A DNA stretch of 6,997 bases from an uncultured Acidimicrobiaceae bacterium. Its GTDB lineage: Bacteria > Actinomycetota > Acidimicrobiia > Acidimicrobiales > Bog-793. Positions 1-5,232 of the stretch are shown here, piece after piece (positions within the stretch are counted from its first letter, which is position 1; every line of letters starts with the position of its first letter). The stretch covers positions 1-6,997 of the forward strand of contig CAIVND010000234.1 in assembly GCA_903907185.1 (NCBI GenBank), given 5' to 3'. Under the pieces are notes generated by a model that worked only from the letters and a program-made list of their open reading frames with translations, had not been told where the DNA came from and made no database searches. A program made the translations under genes and the position numbers.

Positions 1-38
1 GAAACCTTCCGTGGGTTCAAATCCCACCGCATCCGCCA
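1..38 (+). tRNA. tRNA-Ser, 3' part only (cut by window start)
   Basis: This is the 3' end of a serine tRNA whose 5' half lies outside the window. The T arm is GTGGG (11-15), loop TTCAAAT (16-22) and CCCAC (23-27). It is followed by the acceptor 3' strand CGCATCC (28-34), discriminator G35 and an encoded CCA (36-38). The preceding bases look like the end of a long class II variable arm. A long variable arm with a G discriminator points to Ser rather than Leu, which has A. The sequence is nearly the same as the 3' end of the complete tRNA-Ser at 639-728. The anticodon is not visible, so the isoacceptor is unknown. Confidence 0.88.
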
Positions 39-127
39 CGGACGCTCTAACGAGCATCCAACTGCGCTGATTTCACCTTGAGCGGACTGCTCATGAGGCC
101 AATGGGCAGCGAAGACGAGGAGGGCAA

Positions 128-583
128 GTGGTGTTGAACGATGACCAGGCGATGCTGCTTGCACTCGAAGAGGCAAGATCTGCAGTCCTCCATGGGGATG
201 TCCCGATCGGAGCGATCGTACTTAAAAACGGTGAGGTAATCGCGCGCGCACACAATGAGCGCGAACTTGCTGGCGACCCCTGCGCTCACGCCGAGATCAC
301 GGCGCTCCGCCTCGCTGCAAAGTCAGTCGGATCTTGGCGCCTTGGGGGCTGTACGTTGGTCGTCACTCTTGAGCCTTGCCCCATGTGTGCTGGTGCACTC
401 GTCAATGCGCGGGTGGATCGGGTGGTGTTTGGTGCCTTTGATCCCAAAGCTGGCTCAGTCGGCTCTCTGTACAACCTGTGCTCAGATCCACGACTCAACC
501 ACGAACTCACGGTGACTGGCGGGGTGCTCGAGCAAGAGTGCGGCGGGGAACTTCAAGCTTTCTTTTCCAAACTTCGAAGATAG
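128..583 (+). CDS. tadA: tRNA-specific adenosine deaminase TadA
   Basis: TadA deaminates adenosine 34 of tRNA-Arg(ACG) to inosine in the cytoplasm, so that one tRNA can read three arginine codons. The 151-residue length is normal for the family. The zinc and catalytic motifs are intact: His54-Ala55-Glu56 (metal ligand and proton-shuttle glutamate) and Pro83-Cys84-Pro85-Met86-Cys87 (two cysteine ligands). The WRLGGCTLVVTLEPC and GAFDPKAGSVGSL segments are typical of actinobacterial TadA. Translation could begin at GTG 128 or at the next codon, GTG 131. The strong GAGGAGGG at 117-124 is spaced slightly better for 131, so the first residue is uncertain. The gene lies between two tRNA-Ser genes on the same strand, 89 bases after the first and 55 before the second, a fitting setting for a tRNA-modifying enzyme. 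Nothing looks broken. Confidence 0.96.
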   Translation: MVLNDDQAMLLALEEARSAVLHGDVPIGAIVLKNGEVIARAHNERELAGDPCAHAEITALRLAAKSVGSWRLGGCTLVVTLEPCPMCAGALVNARVDRVVFGAFDPKAGSVGSLYNLCSDPRLNHELTVTGGVLEQECGGELQAFFSKLRR

Positions 584-638
584 AGCTCTCGATAACCGGC
601 ACCGAAGAGGCTGCATCCGATCCACTAACCTCGTGGAC

Positions 639-728
639 GGATGAGTGCGAGAGTGGACGAATCGGACGGTCTCGAAAACCGTTGAGGTCGCAAGGCTTCC
701 GTGGGTTCGAATCCCACCTCATCCGCCA
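639..728 (+). tRNA. tRNA-Ser (anticodon CGA)
   Basis: This complete 90-base class II tRNA reads UCG codons. Acceptor strand GGATGAG (639-645) pairs with CTCATCC, followed by discriminator G725 and encoded CCA (726-728). A D arm closed by CGA/TCG follows. The anticodon stem ACGGT/ACCGT (666-670, 678-682) encloses the loop CTCGAAA (671-677), which places the anticodon CGA at 673-675. The long variable arm occupies about 683-700, and the T arm is GTGGG-TTCGAAT-CCCAC. The folding was done by hand, but every stem closes without mismatch. It lies 55 bases after tadA. No T-rich terminator follows directly. Confidence 0.95.
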
Positions 729-848
729 CTGCTGAAGGTGCACGCGGACGTCTCCTACCGCACGGTTGCAGATCTGCTGAGCAACACTGAGGCCACTTCT
801 CGATTCCACTACGACGCTCGTCGGACACTTGCAAAGGGGCGGCGATAA
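729..848 (+). pseudogene. possible tyrosine-recombinase (integrase) C-terminal remnant
   Basis: An open frame runs out of the tRNA-Ser 3' end to a TAA at 846-848, with no start codon or ribosome site of its own after the tRNA. Its roughly 40 residues contain VSYRTVADLLSNTEATSRF and then HYDARRTLAKGRR. This resembles the end of phage-type integrases, where a 'RTVADLLGH...T..RY' segment carries the catalytic tyrosine. The usual Gly-His is replaced by Ser-Asn, so any such domain would be inactive. The position immediately behind a tRNA gene, a common integration target, is suggestive. The similarity is short and judged from memory, so this may equally be random coding potential. Confidence 0.22.
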
Positions 849-864
849 AAGTTCGGGACCGAAC
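845..864 (-). terminator. candidate rho-independent terminator, minus strand
   Basis: On the minus strand the sequence reads GTTCG-GTCC-CGAAC and then directly TTTTAT: a 5-bp stem with a tetraloop followed by four Ts. The stem is 851-864 in window coordinates and the T run is 847-850. It could end the amidohydrolase transcript, which would then carry a 3' tail of roughly 220 bases. The stem is short, so efficiency is uncertain. On the plus strand no T run follows the hairpin. Confidence 0.42.
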
Positions 865-1086
865 CGGGAATACATGATTAAGGTCGGGCCGCCGAGGGCT
901 CTGCAAATCATTGGAGGCGTCCAGAGACGTTGACAGCTGTCGAGACGCCGTAAGCAGGGTTCGTGTAAATCACTGGAATCCACAGGGACCGTCCTGGGTT
1001 AGGGGACGACCCTATGGGACGTGAGGTTTCTGTGTTAATGCCGCTGTCGCGGAGCAACCATGAGAATGTCGAATGCGAGTTGCTGG
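865..1086. other. gene-free spacer between tRNA-Ser and amidohydrolase, with inverted repeats
   Basis: I see no supportable gene here; the frames crossing it lack ribosome sites or are extensions of shadows of neighbouring genes. It holds several self-complementary stretches. GGCGTC (916-921) pairs with GACGCC (944-949) around the perfect 10-base palindrome GACAGCTGTC (932-941). CTCTG (899-903) can pair with CAGAG (922-926). A two-step stem lies at 984-1013, with AGGG/CCCT outside and CGTCC/GGACG inside. None is followed by a T run, so they are not clear terminators. Confidence 0.5.
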
Positions 1087-2268
1087 CTACGCGAACTTGT
1101 ACAGGCTGTTCGCGTTTCCCCAGATTGCCTTCGTCATCACATCTGTTGGGATTCCCTCGAATGCTTCTTTGATGTAGGTGTCTGCGAATACTGCCGGAGA
1201 GCACGGACCAGGCGATGCGCTCGTGCCGTGTGGGTAGTCCGTCGAAAACATGAAGTTGTCCGCGTACTGCTCGAGCAACTTCAACGTACCCCGCTCGAAC
1301 CAGAAGGTCCCATAACACTGACGCTTGAAGTACTCGCTTGGAAGAAGGTCTGTGGTCGGCACGCCATAGGACTTCCAATGCCAGTCGAGGCTCTCGAGGA
1401 AGAGCGGAATGTGGCCGAACCCTGATTCAATCGAAACGAGTTTCAGACGTGGGAACCGAGCGCAAAGGTCACTGGTCAACAGGATGCCAAGCTTGTCGCA
1501 CGACTTGAGTAGGAGCAACCCAGCCCACATCGCCTTCTGGCTGCGAGAATCGATGCCCCTCTTCTCTCCAGCGGCGACCGCGTCCGCGCTCAACAGCGAT
1601 GAGGCCTCATCGGTCGAAAATCCAATGTGGAAGTTGATCGGCATATCGAGCTCCTGCGCTCGAGCGTAGATCGGGTCCCAGTAGGGGTCGACATATGAGG
1701 GCAGCCCGACGCGTTCGAACACGTTCGAGAAGAGCACACCGCGGAAACCGAGCGCCGCGCAACGTTCCATCTCCGCGACCGAAGCCTCAAGGTCCCAGTA
1801 CGGGAGCATCGCGATTGGCGTCAATCGGTGTGGATCAGCAGCGCACCACTCCATTGCGAAGTCGTTGTAAGCACGCGTACACATGAGCGAGAGCTCAGGT
1901 CCAAGATCAAAGAAGAGTGGCGCCTGAAACCCGATGATGTTCGGGTAAAGAATCTGGATGTCAACGCCGTACTCGTCAAGGCGCTTCAATCGTGCTTGGG
2001 CATCGTAGGTCGACAGCTGAACGTCTTCGTACTCCCACGGGAACAGCGGCGGGTACTCGGCGAAACCGGCGTTGCCGAAATATCCGACCGGCCAGATCCA
2101 TTTATCTCCGATCCTCCAGTGGTGATGACCCGTATCGGGGTTGAGCTCGACGTGCGGAACTTTGTCCTTGAAGCGCGCCGGCACCCGAGAAGTCCACAAG
2201 TCCGCTGGCTCGAGAAGGTGTGAGTCGGCGTCTACTACGGGGACGGGGCCGTTTGGAGTTTCGATCAT
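1087..2268 (-). CDS. ACMSD-type amidohydrolase (amidohydrolase_2 family), probable metal-dependent hydrolase or decarboxylase
   Basis: This 393-residue protein fits the amidohydrolase-2 branch of the superfamily, which includes aminocarboxymuconate-semialdehyde decarboxylase, gamma-resorcylate and 5-carboxyvanillate decarboxylases, and related hydrolases and hydratases. Visible features are the N-terminal strand with VVDADSH (residues 11-17; Asp15/His17 in place of the usual HxH pair), a barrel-strand histidine in FHIG (His214), SIESGFGHIP around 279-288, the metal-site aspartate in STDYPH (Asp344), and the typical ending GNANSLYKF (384-392). There is no signal peptide, so it is cytoplasmic. 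The start is ATG 2268, preceded on its strand by AGAAAGGT about nine bases upstream. It is divergent from the substrate-binding protein gene across a 533-base spacer. By analogy with family members it may decarboxylate or hydrolyse an aromatic-derived acid; the substrate cannot be read from sequence. Confidence 0.9.
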   Translation of the reverse strand: MIETPNGPVPVVDADSHLLEPADLWTSRVPARFKDKVPHVELNPDTGHHHWRIGDKWIWPVGYFGNAGFAEYPPLFPWEYEDVQLSTYDAQARLKRLDEYGVDIQILYPNIIGFQAPLFFDLGPELSLMCTRAYNDFAMEWCAADPHRLTPIAMLPYWDLEASVAEMERCAALGFRGVLFSNVFERVGLPSYVDPYWDPIYARAQELDMPINFHIGFSTDEASSLLSADAVAAGEKRGIDSRSQKAMWAGLLLLKSCDKLGILLTSDLCARFPRLKLVSIESGFGHIPLFLESLDWHWKSYGVPTTDLLPSEYFKRQCYGTFWFERGTLKLLEQYADNFMFSTDYPHGTSASPGPCSPAVFADTYIKEAFEGIPTDVMTKAIWGNANSLYKFA

Positions 2269-2517
2269 TGTTTAATTACCTTTCTAAGATCACAAGTGGG
2301 TTGTCTATCGGAATTGCTCGTGCAGCGACGCATTGAACCGCTACCTCGGCTCCCGCCACTCACGTCGGTCCTCCCGCGCTCAGCCAAGAATTGGTCGGCC
2401 TCTTCTGTGCCGTGCAGCGTTTCCTATGTCAGAGTGCGCGCCAGCCCTCGCAAGCTTGGCGCGGTCGATGATCAGGTACTCCTCCCACATCGGGCCCATC
2501 GCTCCACATAACTTCTG

Positions 2518-2546
2518 TTGTACTTTAATTGTGTGTAGACTATACA
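2518..2546 (+). promoter_or_regulatory. weak candidate sigma-70-type promoter for the binding-protein gene
   Basis: TTGTAC (2518-2523) and TATACA (2541-2546) are separated by exactly 17 bases in a locally AT-rich patch. Each hexamer matches the consensus only partly: three of six for the -35 and four of six for the -10. If real, transcription would begin near 2553 and leave a leader of about 250 bases before the ATG at 2802. Confidence 0.3.
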
Positions 2547-2649
2547 TTCGAGAAGCCCACAAGTGGTTGGGCGTAGGAGTGGCGAGCGACGGCGAGTGCG
2601 CACGTTGCTGTCAAGGGGGTGAACTGCAGGGGAGATTTAACAGTCAGGC

Positions 2650-2676
2650 ATACCAATGCGCATACGCGCAAGGTAT
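2650..2676 (+). promoter_or_regulatory. extended inverted repeat in the binding-protein leader
   Basis: ATACC (2650-2654) pairs with GGTAT (2672-2676), and inside it TGCGC (2657-2661) pairs with GCGCA (2666-2670) around an ATAC loop. The two 5-bp stems are separated by a small AA/A internal loop. No T run follows, so a simple terminator is unlikely. It could be an operator for a dimeric regulator or an RNA hairpin in the leader; the sequence alone does not decide. Confidence 0.4.
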
Positions 2677-2788
2677 TCCGATGCAGTCGTACAGCAATCC
2701 ACCGCTCGTTGACCATGCCTTTCAAGAGCAGGTCAGTCTCGCGGCGACCAACAGAATTTAACGTCATTTCAGTAATTAACTATGTTTT

Positions 2789-2794
2789 AGGGGG
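2789..2794 (+). promoter_or_regulatory. ribosome binding site that fixes the start of the binding-protein gene
   Basis: AGGGGG lies seven bases before ATG 2802. The open frame extends upstream to 2619, but the residues before 2802 look non-coding. The protein from 2802 begins with a proper signal peptide, so this site decides the start. Confidence 0.75.
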
Positions 2795-2801
2795 TTCATC
2801 A

Positions 2802-3911
2802 ATGTTCGCAGAGAAGCGCAGTCGCTTCGGCAGGGTGTTCGCTGCTGCTGCAGCCACTTTTGCCGCAGCCAGTATGTTGTCAGTCCTGCCGTCTACCGTG
2901 TCTGGTGCGGCACCACTGACGAATGTCGTGATTGGCGAGAGTATTGTCTCGGTCCAAACCGCAGCGTTGAAGGCAGCACTGCAGTATGGCTACTTCAAGC
3001 AGGAGGGACTGAATGTCTCTCTCCCCGTCGTCGTCGGAGGTAGCCCTGTGCTCATCGCCGGCCTACAGAGCGGAAGTTTTAACTTCATCAATACTGGCTA
3101 CACCGGTGCAATAAGAGCCGATGCGGCGGGCGCGAACGTCATCTCGATCGCGGCGACAGAATATGGTGCTCCTGCGATTGACTTCATCGTCTCGACGGCC
3201 GTTGCAAGGCAGTTCGGTCTTACGAAGAACACACCGGTTGCCACCGTCCTTAATGACTTGAAGGGACTTCCTGTCGCCCTGCAGTCCCTCGGAGGTGGGG
3301 CTGGCATTTACTACAAGGCGCTTCTCAACCACCTTGGCCTTCCTGGAAACTGGATGGTGCCCGTCACGATCGCGAGCGAGACTGGTACTGACTCAGCGCT
3401 TGCCGCGAACCAGGTGGCAGCGACTTTGTTCCAGTTTCCCGGTAACAGCGAGATTGTGTCAAACGGTGATGGTGTCGACCTCTTCAATATGAGCGTCATT
3501 CCGTCGCTGGACCACACTCTCGACACGTCCATTCTGACCACGTCGACGTATGCGGCCGCTAACCCCGGCATTGTGAAGAAGATCGCCAAGGGAATCGCAT
3601 GGGGCGACAATCTGCTCCTGCAGAAGTCAACGCGATCGTCCGCGCTGAGAACAGAGAGAACCTGCTTTCCGGCCTTTTCGACGAAGACTCTGTTCTCGCA
3701 GTTGAGCGTCGGACTCGTGAGCAACGCTTCGCAGCCGAAGTCCTACATGACCCATACGGCGGTAGTTGCGGCCGCGCTGGGGTTGATCACGACACCGTTG
3801 ACGCCCACGCAGATAGCTGCAACATACAGCAACGCGTATCTGCCAAAGTCCTACGTCAAGCCCACATTGCCACCACGAAAGTACTGGCAATTCAGCACGG
3901 CATACTGCTAA
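2802..3911 (+). CDS. NitT/TauT-type (SsuA/THI5-like) ABC transporter substrate-binding protein, with probable local frameshift pair
   Basis: This 369-residue exported protein resembles periplasmic-type binding proteins for sulfonates, nitrate, pyrimidine precursors and aromatic acids. Residues 1-36 form a Sec signal peptide: charged KRSRFGR, an Ala-rich core at 13-30, and a likely cut near VSGA-A. There is no lipobox cysteine, unlike most Gram-positive binding proteins. The mature start is family-like: VVIGESIVSVQTAALKAALQ, then YGYFKQEGLNVSL (62-74), GLQSGSFNF (87-95) and DLKGLPVALQS (152-162). The C-terminus, including LTPTQIAATYSNAYLP, is also typical. Residues about 275-290 (QKSTRSSALRTERTCF) look out of place. 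The -1 frame from 3626 reads VNAIVRAENRENLLSG with much better codon use and rejoins near 3678, suggesting two compensating indels. No permease or ATPase gene is in the window. The ligand is unknown; an aromatic carboxylate is an inference from the neighbours. Confidence 0.87.
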   Translation: MFAEKRSRFGRVFAAAAATFAAASMLSVLPSTVSGAAPLTNVVIGESIVSVQTAALKAALQYGYFKQEGLNVSLPVVVGGSPVLIAGLQSGSFNFINTGYTGAIRADAAGANVISIAATEYGAPAIDFIVSTAVARQFGLTKNTPVATVLNDLKGLPVALQSLGGGAGIYYKALLNHLGLPGNWMVPVTIASETGTDSALAANQVAATLFQFPGNSEIVSNGDGVDLFNMSVIPSLDHTLDTSILTTSTYAAANPGIVKKIAKGIAWGDNLLLQKSTRSSALRTERTCFPAFSTKTLFSQLSVGLVSNASQPKSYMTHTAVVAAALGLITTPLTPTQIAATYSNAYLPKSYVKPTLPPRKYWQFSTAYC

Positions 3912-3941
3912 CGAGCCCAGGCTTGTAGAGCAGAGCTAGGA

Positions 3942-4020
3942 CAACAGGTCCCCTGTTGAAACGAGGCCCGGCGCTGATGATCGAAACGGTCATCGGTGCC
4001 GGGCTTCGCCTCGTGTGTTT
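3942..4020 (+). terminator. strong long hairpin terminator after the binding-protein gene
   Basis: A small hairpin, CAACAG-GTCC-CTGTTG (3942-3957), is followed by a long one at 3961-4014. In the long one, ACGAGG pairs with CCTCGT, GCCCGGC pairs with GCCGGGC, and GATGA pairs with TCATC. There is a small bulge (4005-4008) and a loop around 3982-3988. The tail GTGTGTTT (4013-4020) is moderately T-rich. The stem is strong in both directions and probably separates the binding-protein transcript from the cupin gene, which then needs its own promoter. Confidence 0.68.
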
Positions 4021-4153
4021 ACAGGTCGATTATCAGATGACTTGGACCAAAGGTCTGAGGTAGCGAGAGACATAAAAAGTCTACATATTTGTTGCGTGAG
4101 ATTATGGCAACGTGGTACGTTGGTCGCGGTCACGAGTTTGGATCGTGCGATCA

Positions 4154-4160
4154 GAGGGGG
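4154..4160 (+). promoter_or_regulatory. ribosome binding site that fixes the start of the bicupin gene
   Basis: GAGGGGG lies seven bases before ATG 4168. The frame is open upstream to an ATG at 4015, but that codon sits inside the tail of the terminator hairpin, lacks a ribosome site, and would add a peptide of non-cupin character. The start at 4168 is therefore preferred. Confidence 0.8.
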
Positions 4161-4167
4161 ACAAGCA

Positions 4168-5085
4168 ATGTCACTGGACGTAAGCGCTGATCGAGAGCGC
4201 CTCATCTTTGGCTATGAGGTGCCTCCAACTCTCACGAATCGAACTGATCTTCTCCTTTCGCGCACCCCATTTGCAATGATGAGCGTTGTGCTCTGCCCAA
4301 CTGCAGAGTCAGGTGACGTGCACGTTCACACGGCGAGCGACATGTTCTGGTTTGTGGTTACGGGCACTGTTTCGTTCTTTGACGAGAACGGCGATCTCAT
4401 AGGCGAGCTTGGTCCTGAACAGGGAATCGTTATTCCCCGCGGCTATGCGTTCCGTCACGAAATCACACCCGACCTAGAAAAAGGTCTCTTCGAGGCGTAC
4501 CGATTTGGCGCCTCCGACAGCGGATCAGAAGAGTTTGTCGATGATCGCGTATGGTTGACCGGACCATCCGCCGTGGCCGAGGGGATCTCGGCGCTTGAAT
4601 CGATCGAGAAATCACCACACAAACCCGCGACGTTCACTTACGAACGGCCGGTCTTGACCGGTGGCAAGGCGATGGACATCCTCTCGATCACCGATCGCGG
4701 AATTTTCGCATTCCAAGTGCTCCGTGCTGGTGGCGAAACCAATATGCACTCGCATACCCACCTCGACGGTTTCTGGTTCGTACGGCGCGGCAAAGCGCGG
4801 TTCTATACGGGTGGGGCGGCAGGCAATGTTGTGCTCGGTGAGTTGGGGGCCAATGAAGGCGTGTTGATCCCGAGAGACTACCCATATTGGTTTGAAGCCG
4901 TCCTCGAATCCGAGGATGATGAGTGTGAGATCCTTCAGATGGAGGTATCTGACCGTCGGCTCTCTGGCCAACTCGAGGACCTGGTCTCGGATCGCACTGA
5001 CTACACGCCGCCAAACTCCGCCCAGTTGCAATCCCGTATCGAGCAGACTGGTTCTGGTATGCGGGCGGTGATCGGACCCCGCTGA
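4168..5085 (+). CDS. two-domain cupin (bicupin) protein of unknown substrate
   Basis: The 305-residue cytoplasmic protein is built of two similar cupin barrels. Domain 1 (about 25-115) has motif 1 with His52, His54 and Asp58, continuing FWFVVTG, and motif 2 GIVIPRGYAFRH with His97: a full 3-His/1-acid metal site. Domain 2 (about 165-260) repeats motif 1 with His194, His196 and Asp200, continuing FWFVRRG. Its motif 2 is GVLIPRDYPYWFEA, with aromatic residues where the last His is expected, so its site may be weak or altered. Asp replaces the usual Glu in both. Such proteins can be dioxygenases, isomerases, decarboxylases or sensors. It does not show the HRHxxxxxRF pattern I associate with gentisate dioxygenase. 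It precedes the Rieske gene on the same strand with a 147-base gap, suggesting a related pathway but perhaps separate transcription. The exact reaction cannot be assigned. Confidence 0.88.
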   Translation: MSLDVSADRERLIFGYEVPPTLTNRTDLLLSRTPFAMMSVVLCPTAESGDVHVHTASDMFWFVVTGTVSFFDENGDLIGELGPEQGIVIPRGYAFRHEITPDLEKGLFEAYRFGASDSGSEEFVDDRVWLTGPSAVAEGISALESIEKSPHKPATFTYERPVLTGGKAMDILSITDRGIFAFQVLRAGGETNMHSHTHLDGFWFVRRGKARFYTGGAAGNVVLGELGANEGVLIPRDYPYWFEAVLESEDDECEILQMEVSDRRLSGQLEDLVSDRTDYTPPNSAQLQSRIEQTGSGMRAVIGPR

Positions 5086-5179
5086 ATCGGTTTAAGCATT
5101 TTGTGCGCGTCGTTGAAGTCCAGTTGGTTTGGCGTCGAGGCGATCAGCGACATCAAAGTGGTGAAGAGCATCTAATATG

Positions 5180-5185
5180 TATCAT
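5180..5185 (+). promoter_or_regulatory. weak candidate -10 element before the Rieske gene
   Basis: TATCAT matches the TATAAT consensus at five of six positions and sits in the only AT-rich patch (5172-5189) of the 147-base gap after the bicupin gene. No good -35 lies 16-18 bases upstream, so an activator-dependent promoter, or none at all, is possible. Confidence 0.25.
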
Positions 5186-5220
5186 TAATCCCTTGGTGGG
5201 CTGATGTCCGCCAGAAGATG

Positions 5221-5226
5221 AGGGAG
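5221..5226 (+). promoter_or_regulatory. ribosome binding site that selects ATG 5233 for the Rieske gene
   Basis: AGGGAG lies six bases before ATG 5233. The in-frame ATG at 5218 overlaps this site and has no purine-rich site of its own. The protein from 5233 (MLSIEDNAKYTEVGPGTPGG) matches where related oxygenases normally begin. Confidence 0.75.
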
Positions 5227-5232
5227 CGAATC

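Larger units (their letters stand above)
2269..2801. other. divergent intergenic region without a convincing gene
   Basis: This spacer separates the minus-strand amidohydrolase from the plus-strand binding-protein gene and should hold both promoters. Frames that cross it (for example 2333-2761 plus and 2380-2562 minus) have odd composition, rich in Arg, Ser and Cys, and lack ribosome sites, so I do not call them. The 9-mer CACAAGTGG occurs at 2293-2301 and again at 2559-2567, near each end of the region. Structured elements are listed separately. Confidence 0.6.

Noticed and set aside
79..93. TGAGC/GCTCA hairpin as a tRNA terminator
   Set aside because: The stem has only five pairs and no T run follows it. 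It also lies in the leader of tadA.
1..728. The two tRNA-Ser 3' ends as attachment-site direct repeats flanking a mobile element
   Set aside because: The segment between them holds only tadA, a core gene. The variable-arm bases also differ, as expected for two distinct serine tRNAs.
2380..2562. A 60-residue minus-strand frame containing MGPMWEEYLIIDRAKLARAG
   Set aside because: The middle looks somewhat protein-like and could be a fragment of a lost gene. I cannot place the family, there is no good ribosome site, and it stops after 60 residues.
2333..2761. A 142-residue plus-strand open frame in the divergent spacer
   Set aside because: It has no ribosome site and shows erratic composition with scattered Cys, Arg and Ser. 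It lacks any recognisable motif and overlaps the upstream extension of the binding-protein frame.
2547..2801. TPP riboswitch ahead of the THI5-like binding protein
   Set aside because: The conserved CTGAGA-type and ACCTGATCTGGATAA-type segments are not visible.
4015..4167. N-terminal extension of the bicupin gene from ATG 4015
   Set aside because: The codon lies in the terminator tail and has no ribosome site, whereas ATG 4168 has a strong one and begins at the natural edge of the cupin fold.
5218..5232. Rieske gene start at ATG 5218
   Set aside because: This codon overlaps the ribosome site AGGGAG that serves ATG 5233. Related proteins normally begin close to the later methionine.
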